Shown here: positions 33,772-45,595 of the stretch, piece by piece | Numbering within the stretch: position 1 is the stretch's first letter | Layout: each line of letters begins with the position of its first letter | Source of the DNA: Corbicula japonica | Lineage: Eukaryota; Mollusca; Bivalvia; Venerida; Cyrenidae | Reading direction: 5' to 3' | Length of the DNA: 64,000 nt | Assembly (NCBI GenBank): GCA_038501625.1 | Contig: JAZAYU010000037.1 | Span: 3,720,001-3,784,000 of the forward strand | Translations under genes and position numbers: made by a program | Notes under the pieces: model-generated | What the model was told of the DNA's origin: nothing | Database searches by the model: none | What the model saw: the letters and a program-made list of their open reading frames with translations, nothing else

Positions 33772-33915
33772 ATTCCGCCTTCCGCGGAACTCACCCTTCG
33801 GTGACAAAATGTTATTCCGCCTTCCGCGGAAATCACCCTTTGGTGATCAATTACAATTCCGCCTTCCGCGGACCTCACCCTTCGGTGATCAAATACAACT
33901 CCGCCTTCCGCGGAG
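33772..33915. repeat. 42-bp tandem repeat with paired hairpins, 3-4 units
   Basis: Unit starts are at 33772, 33814, 33856 and 33898, a period of exactly 42 bp. Each full unit holds two small hairpins, CCGCCTTCCGCGG and TCACCCTTCGGTGA. On the minus strand the units encode 14-residue repeats of the type AEGGIVIDHQRVIS. Diverged CCGCATTCCGCGG copies continue to about 34100. It sits where the RT should be. Confidence 0.8.
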
Positions 33916-34326
33916 TAACGCCTAAATCTCTGTAACTTCATTATCTAAGACATGTCGCATTCCGCGACGAGTAAACTCCGCATTCCGCGGATAATCGCAA
34001 TATGCGACATATAAAGGTCTACCTTCCGTGCAAAACATCTCGTATTAAGAGATCCGCATTCTACGGTGTAAAATTATCATGAGTTTACTAAAACCGTGTT
34101 CCGTGGATCGTGGCATTCATATATGTAGCGTTACTATAATTGTAAAGTAAACGCGTCTTGTTTATATAAAAATAAACGTAGGAATATTAAAATTCAAATC
34201 TGATAGCCAAGACTTTGCTTGTGAAACGCCTTGAATCAAAAATGCATTTTGCAGCATTACTTATGAAGATATCTTGCCCCTTATCAAACTCAAGAATTTT
34301 TGTCTAATCAGTAATCAAAATACTCA

Positions 34327-35080
34327 TCATTTATCGACTGGCTTAGAAGATGTGGCCGTTGAGCTTGTAGACGGCTTGTCGTAGTAGTACCCGATTCGGC
34401 GTTGACCTTCAGCGGCTTTCGGTGCTGGTACGTTGGGCACGAAAGGACTGGGCTGGAGCTCCCCATGACGGGTCTCGGCGAAAAGGCTCGTCGGGCCGAC
34501 GAGAAACGTCCAGAGCAGCATTACCGGGGTTGTTGCGTGTAAAAGAAGAATTAACACCCTTGTAAGGATGATAAAATGCATTAGAAGTAGGCTTGGAAGC
34601 TTTAAGCTTTTTGACCGCCCTGGCCTCTGCTTGCCTGAGCTTCTTTTCATCTTCGCTATCGGAACCTAACTGGGGCTTCTCGTATTCCTGAACAGTAAGC
34701 CAGCCCCCGGGGGAATGATCTGCGACTTGAATGAGCTTATTTCTATGTTTCAGCTTTGAAACTAAATTGTCAACAATCCCTAGCGAAGCACGTGGTAGAT
34801 TGTTTCTGCGTAAAGCTTCCAGTCCTTCTTGAATTTCTAAATTAAATGCGTACTGTATTTTGTTAGACTCCTTTTTTAAAGTCACAGTCTTTCTATCTTG
34901 TGGAAGTTTAATATCAATCAAATCGTTCTTAAATTCCTTTAACTGAGAGTCAAGATAGGTTTTAAATAACGAAAAAGCTTCTATAGCTGAATCCCCCGGG
35001 GACTTACCGCCTTCTCCTGGCAATGAAACTCCGCCACGTGGTAAGCCACCGTTTTCAAACTCGTCTTCAATTTCCGACAT
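34327..35080 (-). CDS. Gag-like ORF of the Ngaro/PAT-like element
   Basis: The main ORF runs 35080-34409 (223 aa) and begins MSEIEDEFENGGLPRGG, 18 bp inside repeat A1. Features: an acidic start, an amphipathic helix region (about 60-110), ADHSPGGWLTVQEYEKP (about 118-136), then GSDSEDEKKLRQAEARAVKK and a basic C-terminal region. The SPGGW...SDSED.K..RQAE pattern matches gag-like ORF1 products of DIRS/Ngaro elements as I know them. An overlapping ORF (34650-34327) reads on in another frame, so the C-terminus may be shifted. The product would package element RNA. Confidence 0.7.
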
Positions 35081-35097
35081 GTATAATTCTTCGTGTA

Positions 35098-35245
35098 AGT
35101 AGATGTTAACTAGCGTCCAGTATTGCGTCGAATGACCAATACACCTGTAGCACGGGTTTTTCTATCACGGTCAGTGCATGGTTCACTGACCGTAACCATA
35201 TAAGGAAATATCGGTAAATGAAATTATCGAACAAAAATAAATATA
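35098..35245 (-). repeat. Split direct repeat A1
   Basis: 148 bp, the proximal end of the element on the minus strand, immediately upstream of the gag-like ORF; likely contains the element promoter (inference). Confidence 0.8.
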
Positions 35246-36217
35246 TATAATAAAGGATTGAAAAGGGGAATTCCCGGGATTTCCTTCATGCCCAATTGTA
35301 TAATTTGTCCTATTTTAAGGCCAAAACTTATGATTTATGAAACTCTTGATCAATGTGCTTATTGCCTGTCAAGTTACAGATAAAGTCTGGGTCTGCAGAA
35401 GTTGCATAGAACTTAAATGCTTAGTGCTTAATTATGTTCAAACAAAATAATAGGTGTGGAAGTTAATATTTAATATAACATGCTTATATATCCAGGAATT
35501 TTGACTGACTTCTGTATTTCGTACTAACTGTAAGCAGAATCTCTCATTTCAGTATCAGATAAAAAAAATTGAATTTGAAAATTTGTACTATGCTTTATTA
35601 TCTATTATTTTCATAAAACTTTGTCATAAATTTTCGTCATAATACTTAGAATGCCAAACATTTCATTATTAATAATGTACACTATAAACCTTTAAGTCTT
35701 TTTGTGTATACATAATTACACCCCCCTCCTTTGAAATTGTCATTTCGAACAAATAAACATGGTAACCTATAATTTTCTTTTTAATTTAATGTTTGTTAAA
35801 CATTGGTGAATAAATTGGTAGCATTTGGTGAAATTCTATTATGTAAAATTGTAGTAAACTTAAAAACATCCCTTAGAATCAAAAGATTTGCCGAAAAATC
35901 CTTGGATGTGATGGATTCTATGGTTTGATGCCGACAAAAGAAGTCTATGAAAAATGTAAAAATTGTTCAAAATGGGACATTTTTGGTATCTAAAATAAAA
36001 CAAGTAACCCCGGTAAGTCTCATTTTTAACTGGGTTTTAATTGCATAACATCATGTTCTTGACACACAAAGTTAAAATGAAATCTATTATTGAGATTGTT
36101 TATGAAACTGTAGCGTCTGTCTTTAATTTGGTTTTCTTCGCTGTTTTCATACTAAATTCCTACCGTATATCCGGCCGCCCGTGGGCTAGCTGGAACAAGA
36201 GCCAACAGTGAGCCTCA

Positions 36218-36330
36218 AGCAACCCCACAAACCGACTACTGTTGTATCCGATCAAACAGACCGGATAATGAGGAAAGAGTGTCTGTTGAGGAACCAGAGC
36301 ACTACTAGCTAACAGACATGAAAAAGAGAG
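36218..36330 (+). pseudogene. TPQTDY exon cassette, copy 1
   Basis: Reads ATPQTDYCCIRSNRPDNEER and VSVEEPEHY, then a stop, then LTDMKKREETDLEG. The duplicate at 63553 has Asn-Gln where this copy has the stop, so a nonsense change is likely. A related copy is at 37164. Unknown family. Confidence 0.4.
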
Positions 36331-37163
36331 AGGAGACAGACTTGGAAGGAAAAAAAAAGGACAGTGATACTGAAGCAGTCCCAAAATCATTTATTTATAC
36401 CAAGTTACAAAAGGTTTTGCCTTTGAGGATTATAATTTATATTAATTCAAGATTCTGCCAATTTCTGTAATATTTTAGTTAATAAAACAAATATTCTTGC
36501 ATATTTATTAGAAACTTGATCACCTTTTTGTCTCAAACCTAATTATTCCTAATTATTTTTTAAAGGGAAGTTATTCATTTTGTTCTGTCCGGGAACGCAA
36601 GATGTATAATTATTTTAGTTAGGTCATTTTGTCAAGGGAAGAAATATGAATAGATTTATTTCCGTTCATCTAATTCTCATGGTTTTCTTTAGCATTAATA
36701 TTAGTAATTATGTAATATTTCTCAATATATTTACATTGAAGTTAATTCTTTCATTTCATGCAGATTGGTTATGTGTTAAAAGTGAAGTTGTAACAATATT
36801 GTCTTCTCTTTCAGCAAGGTTCGAGGTCACCTGATTGAGGTTGACCAAGCTTACCGGATCATGGAGCCTCATTGCATACAGACCTTCAATATAAATTTAT
36901 ATTGTTCTCTCGGCCGTGTGCCGTCTCGCTGCAGGCCGAAAAAAATTTTTTAAACTTGTGATTAACTTTGGGCTGAATTTGTATAACTTGAAAAAAAATT
37001 ATCTGACGTTACATTTCAGTTGCTTGTGCTTTGAGCTATATTTTAAATGATTTGTGGAATAAAAATTTGAAAAAACCAAACATTGTTTTTAATTTCTGAG
37101 AGTTCCTTTTCGGGTTACCCTTTGTCGAACCTAAGGATCCGTAGTCACCGGCGGGAACTCGAA

Positions 37164-37260
37164 CCAACCCCACAAACCGACTAAAGTTGTATCCGATACA
37201 ACAGCCCCGATGATGACCAGAGAGTATCTGTAAAGATACGGAGCACTATCAGCACATGAA
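37164..37260 (+). pseudogene. TPQTDY exon cassette, copy 2 (diverged)
   Basis: Reads TPQTD, stop, SCIRYNSPDDDQRVSV. The position of the stop is Tyr in the other two copies. It precedes the 75-bp coding-phase repeat, so both may belong to one gene. Confidence 0.4.
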
Positions 37261-37380
37261 GTTCCCAGACTCTCTTCCCCTTCCAGCACAAGATGTGTCA
37301 ACAGAGAAATATATTCTGCTTCCTGTGTGTACCAGTATCTCACAGCAACCTCCTATAATGTTACAGAAGCCGGTTACTGA

Positions 37381-37627
37381 GCATAGATGTCAGGGCGATG
37401 GTCGACAGTGTTGCTCAGCAACAACCACCCAATCTTCAGACAGACATGGAACTGAGCATAGATGTCAGGGCGATGGTCACCAGTGTTGCTCAGCAACAAC
37501 CACTCATTCTTCAGACAGACATGGAAATGAGCATAGATGTCAGGGCGATGGTCCCCAGTGTTGCTCAGCAACAACCACCCAATCTTCAGGCAGGCATGGA
37601 ACTGGGTACAGAGAATGCTACAGCAGG
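37381..37627 (+). repeat. 75-bp tandem repeat in coding phase (possible exon)
   Basis: Three units start at 37381, 37456 and 37531 (GCATAGATGTCAGGGCGATG), a period of 75 bp or 25 codons. Two plus-strand frames and one minus-strand frame stay open across all units. The likeliest frame reads SIDVRAMVDSVAQQQPPNLQ and TDMEL per unit, an amphipathic, coiled-coil-like sequence, and ends at a donor gtaggc at 37628. The upstream ORF from 37256 is in another frame. No family recognised. Confidence 0.5.
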
Positions 37628-37684
37628 TAGGCTACTTCTAACATGTTCACCTAGCATGTTTTATCCCTTTACTCCTTAGATACA

Positions 37685-37850
37685 CCATTATTGCATTGGT
37701 GAACAGTGTAGATCCTGATCAGCTGGCACTTTTATGCCATCTGATTAGGATCTACACATTTCACTTTTAAATTCATTAGGTTATTTCTGACCAAAATGCA
37801 ATCCGTGCAGATCCAGGCCAGACAGCACTGATTTGCCTTTAAGTGTAGCC
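37685..37850. repeat. Dispersed palindromic repeat family B, copy 4
   Basis: GTGTAGATCCTGATCAGC, GATTAGGATCTACACATTT and TTATTTCTGACCAAAATGCA match the family half-sites in inverted arrangement. Confidence 0.75.
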
Positions 37851-39170
37851 TTGTTGTTGATATTTGCGAATATTGTTGATATTTTCCAATAATTCAACCC
37901 AAAACGCATGTGCTCAACCCGGCTTAGCCGGCGTGGGAAGTAATGTGCATCTCCATTACTGCCCATGAACAGGCTCAATCAAACCGAGCCTGCAATATTT
38001 TTATATTTCTCGTGTTCGATGGTCTTCAAAGTTCCCTTTTCAACTATTTATTGTATTAAAGCTGCCATGTACCAACTCGAGCTACTTTAAACAAAGTTTG
38101 CGATAAACGACCATGCCATGTATACAACAAAGGGACAAAACAAATTAGAGTGAACGGGGTATAGCATTTATGTATACAGTATGTGAACGATGTCGACTAG
38201 TCACTTCTTTTTATAGTTTTGTCTTTTATATTAGTTTACCGTTGCTGCAAAGAAGATAAAAAAAATCTCGTTAACAATATGCGCAAGCTTTAATAGCCAG
38301 TAATATAGTATTTCCCATAGTAAGACCAATATTCACGATTCCTGCTATTAATACTAAACGCAGTTCCTTAATCAGTGTATGTGTATACTCAGGTACTGAA
38401 GTTTATTTGTGCAGAAAATAGAATTTGTTAAAATAAAATAGAACATGTTACCTACTACACCCCGTAAACTCGAAAAAAAATTTTTTATTTACACCCCGTA
38501 CATTACTGTGCTAGACACTGTACACAAGGCATGGTCGTTTTTCGCTAATTGTTAAAAGCAGCTCGTGTAGTGAATGGCAGCTTAAATGTTAGTGGGGAAA
38601 AGTCTATATTTTATTATTCCAGATGGATATTGAGACAGCAAATGCGTTTTGGGCTTCATTATTGGAAAATATCAACATTGTTAGCAAATGTTAACAACTA
38701 AGCTACACTTAATCGCAAACTTAACAAAAACCACCAAGCGTGCAGAAAAAAGCAATACAGATATTTAGCCTAATAAATTTGTTTAGTTTAGAAAAAATCG
38801 ATAAAGTTATAATGAAGAAATAAGTTGATACATTACCTGGGATGAACTGGACGTCAGCAATTCAACTTTCGCTTACGGTGTTTTGATGTACTATTTCCTG
38901 TGAATGATGTACAACAGCTATTTCCTGTGAATGATGTACAACAGTGTGACAAATGATTAAACCAGCGACAACTCCCTTAACTACTAATAGTTCATCATCA
39001 CAAGCTTCCAAACTCCTTTAGAAATAGATGAAAATGGAATGTTGAAGACCCTCGACCACGACAAATATGAAAATATTGCAGATTCGGTTTGATTGAGTCT
39101 GTTCATGGGCAGTAATGAAAATGCATATTACTGCCCACGCCGCCTAGCCCCAGGTTGAGCGCAACTCAAT
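37850..39170. mobile_element. Repeat family A fold-back element, about 1.3 kb
   Basis: Outer arms are inverted: 37905-38050 (GGCGTGGGAAGTAATGTGCA onward) against 39020-39170 (ending in the mirrored ATATTACTGCCCACGCCG). Inner segments are also inverted: 37850-37915 with 38637-38707, and 38055-38120 with about 38510-38590. No ORF. It looks like two or more inverted units nested or fused. Confidence 0.65.
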
Positions 39171-39223
39171 ATTTACACCAATAATCAGTACAATTTTGAT
39201 CCATCCTTAACGATGGTATGCAT

Positions 39224-39620
39224 ATGGCGGTGAACATGGAACCTTCAATGCGGTATTTCCAGATTAATACCATTCCATGTTCAGCGGCTTATGGTCCCCA
39301 GAAAAAAGAGTGGGTTTGCCCTAAACGAGAAAACAATGGGCGGAACTAAACAGAATAGAATTTTGAGAGGGGATCTTAGAATATAAAACCTGCATATCAC
39401 AGACAACGCCAAAGCCAAAATTTAAAAAGCAGGAAGAATATCCTTGGGGGTGATTGAACAATATCCAAATTTATATTGGCTGGGATATTGAAACTACCCA
39501 TCTTTAAACTGGCCGAAATGAAATCATTTCGGTATGATTTATTACATGAACAGACATACGGACGGACACTACTATCGCTGTATGTCAACAAACTTGTATT
39601 ATTGAGGGAGTAAAATAGTG
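39224..39620. repeat. Palindromic repeat shared with 50.5-50.7 kb
   Basis: A hairpin (GGCGGTGAACATGGAACCTT against CCATTCCATGTTCAGCGGC) and the following AAACGAGAAAACAATGGGC block recur inverted at 50555-50690. It probably belongs to the same dispersed family as family A, which borders it in both places. Confidence 0.6.
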
Positions 39621-41649
39621 TCAAGACAAAACATCAATCGATTTTCAGTTCTCGATTATATCTGCTCCTGGTCCCCGCCAATAATTTCCCCTCCATGGAG
39701 TTGCCCATTTCTAAACCCCAGCTCTATTCACTAAGCCCTAGCGAATTTATTAAACGTCTGTCTGTGCTAATATTTCACATATTGCCAGGGGAATGATTAA
39801 ATTTTCCAACAGTACTTACAGATTTAGGCAGATTATCAGATCTATTGAGTATTTTTGCTATATAACGCAGAACTTCAAGATTTCAACACAAACTTCCGTT
39901 TTCAAATCGCGATAAAAAGTTTTTTATCTCTTCTAGCACTCCAGAAATCATGGGATAGGTGCAGAATTTATTTGGCCTTTAAAAGCAGCCGATATTTCTT
40001 TCCACGAGTTAATGAAAACTAACGAAAATGATAATTAATTACACTGCAGTCAAATATGAAAAAAAACTTACCATGTCTGCTCCTGGATGAGCCGTCCGCT
40101 CCTGGCTCTTCCGGTTGACGGGTGTGGTTGTAGGTCGTCATAATTCATCCCCACACCAATCCATTTAATTTTAACATGAGTCCTACTTTTATAAATCTGA
40201 ATATTAATTTTTCCGTTAAAATAGTAATTATTGTGATTTTAATAATTTTATATAACGATACCATATGATGATTTCATCATTAGGTGACAATAGTCAACTG
40301 TTCGCAAAATCAGAGGATCCAGTCAGATAATAAACATGAGATCATTGGCCTCAGTCTCTCGGTCTCGGCCCATTTCGCTAAAACAGAGAGGAGGAAATGA
40401 TAAAGCCATGAGTTTATGAAGTTTTTTTCAGTATTAAATTACATAATATAACATTAAATACGTAATGTATTAGACAACGCGTATGTGAACTATTGACATA
40501 ATCATTACTTTAAAGAAATACACATAGATTGTATTTGGAATAAAAGCGTAAAAAATAAGGCGGTATAGGTTATGGAAGAATTATCCAGAAAATTAGTCTC
40601 CAGCTGTGCGGGAAACTACCCAAACTATTTAACGTCTGTATAGACCGCTTCCTTAATCGGATAATCTTAGAGCACGCATGTTTAAGTATCTTCTGAAATC
40701 AGTTATTATTATATTCAGTAAACACTAAATCATTTTTCAGTTTTATTGACAGGTGTGACTTCCGTTACACGATTGAGAAGACCATTCCTACAGCAGACAC
40801 TGATTTTAAAAAGAAACTTCCATGTCGCGGATTGAATGAGTCTTACTGTGACGGCAACCCAACCAATAAGGATACATAAAGATGTATCTGTATGGCGTGC
40901 CAAGTAAGCAAGTACATGTTTGCAAAATAATTTTACATCACGGAGCTATTTGTTGCTATCGCGTCCGTCGTGATATCAAATAAGTTTCGTTACTTCTCTG
41001 ATCATCTTCAGAATTTAAGTACAAGTACAATGTAGAATAAAATTCTCTGATCATCTTCAAAATTTAGGTACAAGTATAATGTAGAATACAACCGCGTGTA
41101 TTTCTTACGACTGTCCAGAATTATATGCTTGGTAACCATGCACGTAATAATGTTTTGTTCCACTAAAAAAACCGAGCCATGACAATCACAGGTTTAGAAC
41201 AGAACTTAAAAATACTTTTTTTCAAATTAACGAATGCGAACTATTGCGGGAATAAGTTTGTGTTTAATACCAATGGAGCCGTGCTAGGCAAATATGTTGA
41301 TATTTAATCACCATTTCGTCCACACACATTTTTTCTATTCACAGTGTCCAGAGGCAGTTAAAGGAAGTGTTTTGAAGATTTATTTCGTTGACGATTGTTG
41401 AAGTTGAATCGCATCTAAAAATAACTGTAAGTATTAAAATTTGATGTATCGCCGGACTACTACGCATATTTTGCTTATATGAAAATAACCAGCATGGCAC
41501 CGTCGGCAAAGCGCTTTTTCCACTTGCCAAGTACATTTAGATCTACCAAATACCGACTGAGACGCCGCCAAAACCTTCAAAAAAGGTTTGCAACTTACAA
41601 AGATTTACGTGACTGATTTTTACTTTGAGCAATTCTGACTATTCATACG
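39621..41649. other. Intergenic sequence
   Basis: No supported gene. A short direct repeat (TTCTCTGATCATCTTCA) occurs at about 40996 and 41043, and TTTCCTGTGAATGATGTACA is doubled just upstream near 38893 and 38921. Confidence 0.4.
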
Positions 41650-42022
41650 GGAAAACTATCTCTTTGGTGAGATCACAAACACGCGAAAACACGTTGAGAG
41701 ATCGCAATATCACGCTCTCGCATCGTACTTCCGCCAGATAACGATGCGAAATCGCAAAAGATACAATGTACGATGTATAAATATCGCACCTCTTATCGTA
41801 CTAATTTACCCTTGCATCGTGTTTTAGCGACCTTGCATCATGGTTTTGGAACCTCTCATTGTACTTGCGCCAGATAACGATGCGAGATCGCGAAAACACG
41901 TTGGGAGGTCGCAAAAACAAAATACGGTGTATCAATTTCGCGCCTCGCATCGTACTAATGTACACTCGCATCGTGTTTTAGCGACATCGCATCATGGATT
42001 CGGCACCTCTCATTGTGTTGTT
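41650..42022. repeat. 136-bp tandem repeat, about 2.7 units
   Basis: The motif CGCCAGATAACGATGCG recurs at 41732 and 41868. Units carry CGAGATCGCGAAAACACGTT and CTCGCATCGTACTAAT elements. A partial first unit starts near 41655. ORFs across it are products of the repeat. Confidence 0.75.
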
Positions 42023-42409
42023 TTCACAAACATTGAAAAAGAAACGTGTTTTTGCTTTGTTGTCTCATCAATGAGGCGACAGTCGCAACAAAACTGGTCC
42101 CAACGGAACACCATATTTTATATGACTGTACTTCAGATTTTATCATGCTCTTGCTAATGGTAGCAGCTACTTTAATTCGGTTTAATTTTTTTACAGGACG
42201 ACAAATGGCTGAAAACTGGACCAAATGGTCGAAAAAACGACGCGGGGTTTGCAATCGGCCGACTATTTTGGAATCAGCCCACGATTTGGGACCGACCCAC
42301 GATCTGTTGATGCATATAATATTTCTTTTTGTTTATGTGTGTGATTGGTAATTAGACTGAGCATGTTTGCGTGAAACCAGTACAGCCACAAATAAAAAAA
42401 ATCTTCACT

Positions 42410-43510
42410 TAAGGTGGTTCGCTTGGAAAAAAACTAATGGATAGATTTTGTTTAAACTCGCCATAGTTCATCCTTATTCAATTCGTATTACAAAAATGCA
42501 AAGAAAAAGATAGGTCCCGGACCTTGTTTTTTCGCAACAGTGATTTGTAAATGTAGTATGTTTTCATAGTTTATAAAGTTTGTAAAATATCATAAAATTG
42601 ACAGTCATGAGGGTTTCTCGATTATTTCTACTTTCCAAACAATTATATTTTAAATTGCTAGATTGGAATATAGCTGGATGGGATGTATCTTTGAGGTAAG
42701 GGTAACGAAGACCGACTAATCCTCGTAACTGAGAAATGCAAAGGATTTAATAATACCCCACCCACTTTAAAAATACCATGAAATTTTGACAATTTAAAAT
42801 TGTTTGCCAAATAAAATCTAACGGATAGATTTTTTTCCAAATTGATAAATTTTATCTTCAGTCAATGCTCATCCAAAAAATGGAAAGAAAACGATAGGTC
42901 CCGGACCTTGATTTCGCGCTCAAGGCATTCGTACATGTATCATGTTGTCGTCTTTTTTTAAGATTTCAATTTAACAGAAATTGGCATGTATTGTTTAATC
43001 CCGCCTTTCTGTCTCTCAAGAAATAATAGATTTGAGGTTGATTATACACAATGTAATTTAAAAATAATGATTTGATTTAGAAAAGATAAAATTTATCCTC
43101 CCAATTAGGAAATAATCAACATGTAAATTTACCCCACCACTTCATAAAACACAAATTTTCTAGTTTTAAATGTTTAATTTAAAAAAGCAACCAATGATTT
43201 TTTTAAAAACTTGCAGTACATAATCTGAAGGTCTTACACATACTGAAAATGGACAAAAGTATTTCACCGAACGTGTTTTTGTGTGATGGGCGCTAGTAAA
43301 TTAAACCGATCATACTTATGTTTTAAGCAGCTTAATCATTACGTACCTGTGTGCTTGATATATTGGCGTTTTCTTTGTTTTAAAGGCTATCAGTTTTAAT
43401 ATATCTTCTTAACATGTTTATTGTTAGATTATCAATGTGTGTGAAGTTAACATCGACTGATTCTCATTTAAGACAAAAAATGTGAATGTTTATTTACCCC
43501 GCCCACTCCA
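42410..43510. repeat. Degenerate tandem repeat, period about 365-385 bp
   Basis: Landmarks recur: GATAGGTCCCGGACCTTG near 42509 and 42893, and the box ACCCCACCCACT near 42755, 43131 and 43497. Between landmarks the sequence is AT-rich and diverged. Three units at most. Confidence 0.55.
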
Positions 43511-45304
43511 AAAGAAATAAGAAGGGATATTAACTGACTTAGAATGTTCATTATCAAATGCTATAAACATGATAAAAACACAGAACTTTAAAATAACATT
43601 TTATTTTCATAGTAGGTAAGGATACATGATGTCAACATTCTTCAGTTTGGCACCTTTTATCTATTAAAACCTAATAGTTCCTTTACTGCATGATTTTTGT
43701 TTGAAATGTTTAATCACCTTTCCATTATGGAAAGTTAACACGTGTTTTATGTGACTCCAAATGAACTTTACCTAGAGGTCAAATAAATACAGCATCTGAA
43801 ATTTGGATATTTAAGAAATCTTACTCCTATGACAAAATCCAATGAGTCATTGCTCCAAGTAAGTTCATGTACAGCAACTGCAAATTATACACACATGTCA
43901 AGCTATTTGTTCTTTGACATTAATTTTATTTTAGACATATCTGTCTTTTCTCAAGTCATAGATACACTTTTAAACATATAAAAAATCTGTCAAGTGGGTA
44001 GTAAGGAGAGATTAATAAAATATATCTCTGTTAACAATGCAGGTACAGAATAAACATGAATAAAAAGTTTCAATAACAAATTTCTTATAGAGCACTAAGT
44101 CTTGTAATAATTTTAAATAAATTGGTAAAAAAACAGAATGTAATTTGTTATAATTGATTATTTATATTTCTAACACAGTTACATGTGCATGTACATATAG
44201 ATATCTGGTGGTTTTATAGCCAGTAACTGGCTTTATACCTAATTAAAAAATATTTTTTGTACATAACTTGATAAAAATACTGCTTTTATATAAAACTAAA
44301 TTGATAAAACATGATAAGATTATTCTCTGTATTAATTATTCCGAGACTGAATGAAACATATGAAATAAAAAAAATCACATTTCAATGATTTGTAGTTGTT
44401 TTCAAAATTGTGTTCCTTCTTTTGATAAAATACATGTACAAAATATACTAATACATTCCAAATTCCTATACTGTAACTAATATTCAAATTATTATTTACA
44501 TTTAATTACAACTAACCAAGATTTACAGTAAATAACACGAACTTAAAATCCATGTCTTGATTGTACTGGCAAAAATGTTATTTTTTATATCCTGACCATA
44601 ACATGTTATTATAATGATTGGTAAGAAGTAAATAAAGAATGCATGAAGTTTATTGTGATTTTCTTAATGATAGAGAGTCCACTCTTAGACAATGCCTTGG
44701 GCCTTATATTAACTTGACTACACTCTGCCAAAAGGTATGAACACAACTTAAATTAGATCTTTCTTTGGTAACTGAAAACAAACAGTGTTTGCATGTATAC
44801 AGTATCTCTTCATATATTCAACAGACTCTCAGACTTGTGCGACACTTGCCATTAGCATCATTTTTCTGTGCCGTAATATATTGTCTGCCCTCCTAACAAT
44901 TTGTAGTCATATTAAAACAAGCAGGTGGCTCACCAATGGTCCATTTTAAAAGAAGTTTATAGTCAGTCTCAAACCTCTGACATGTGGGGTGTATGCTGTA
45001 ACTGCATTATTACAGAAAAGGAGATGGTTAAAGTTGGTAAGGACCTGACAGAGGCTGCATATTTTTTCTAGTTATATATCATATTTTTACAGTTAAAATG
45101 TCTTACCTGTTCTTTTACAGGAATAGTGGACCTTTTACCATTGATTTATGATTGCAAATTGAGTTCAAGGTCAATGATGAATTTCACCAGTGATAATTGA
45201 CAAATACTCAGAGATGTTGTTGACGAATCAACAACCTAACTTCGCATTAAATTCATTACCAACTAGCCTATCTGCAGATCTCTGAACTCTTCTGTTGGTC
45301 TGAT
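43511..45304. other. AT-rich intergenic sequence
   Basis: I see no gene, repeat pair or RNA here that I can support. Confidence 0.5.
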
Positions 45305-45595
45305 TTATTTGAACTCTTCTGATGGTCTGTTCCATATTTCCAATCTTCTGCTGGCTTGTTCCATATTTGCAATCTCAATAGCAACTAACTGAGTACCTAT
45401 CCACTTAATTAATTCTTGAGTCAAGAGAATTCGGTACAAAATCCATGATGTTTGTAAAATTTCCATGAGAAATAAAAATATTGTTATCGTCCTTGGCAAC
45501 AGCTTGACCTTGGTGACTGTTTCTTTAACTTGTTGTGAAAAATCGATTTTTGCGGAAAGTTCAAGTAATGAAGGAAAGAATTTATCTTTCCACAA
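45305..45595 (-). CDS. Unidentified ORF or exon, 96 codons
   Basis: Minus strand. It reads MWKDKFFPSLLELSAKIDFS, then QVKETVTKVK, a hydrophobic stretch (TITIFLFLMEILQTSWILY) and QELIKWIGTQLVAIEIANME. Composition is protein-like and the codon run is longer than most chance ORFs here. The ORF stops, but the same frame continues IRPTEEFRDLQIG after it, which suggests a nonsense mutation and thus a pseudogene. A possible start, MTVSCVIRPS, lies upstream at about 45631 in another frame. Family unknown. Confidence 0.3.
   Translation of the reverse strand: MWKDKFFPSLLELSAKIDFSQQVKETVTKVKLLPRTITIFLFLMEILQTSWILYRILLTQELIKWIGTQLVAIEIANMEQASRRLEIWNRPSEEFK

Larger units (their letters stand above)
32408..35245 (-). 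mobile_element. Ngaro/PAT-like tyrosine-recombinase retroelement, RT lacking
   Basis: Minus strand, 2838 bp. It has split direct repeats. A 148-bp unit lies at 35098-35245 and 32891-33038; a unit of about 119 bp lies at 33039-33157 and 32408-32527. On the minus strand the order is A1, ORFs, B1, A2, spacer of about 364 bp, B2, the arrangement known for Ngaro and PAT elements. A gag-like ORF (35080-34327) and a tyrosine recombinase (33620-33178) are present; the reverse transcriptase and RNase H expected between them are not. A 42-bp tandem repeat occupies that place. Copy 2 of the duplicated segment (near 62460) is the empty site, and no target duplication is seen, as expected for recombinase-mediated integration. 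Confidence 0.85.
31132..36640. repeat. Duplicated segment, copy 1
   Basis: Sequence after member 1 matches 60118-64000 nearly base for base: 31132-31620 with 60118-60600, 31625-32407 with 61666-62466, and 35246-36640 with about 62467-64000. The differences are insertions: about 1.06 kb at 60603-61665 in copy 2, the 2.84-kb tyrosine-recombinase element in copy 1, and about 115 bp at 63124-63238 in copy 2. The match runs to the window end, so the duplication is longer than seen. Confidence 0.85.

Noticed and set aside
33772..34100. Regular repeats considered as a CRISPR array
   Set aside because: The 42-bp units are adjacent without unique spacers and lie inside a retroelement.
41840..42351. 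Two plus-strand ORFs of about 100 codons each
   Set aside because: The first is read through the 136-bp tandem array; the second overlaps it and has no domain or splice context.
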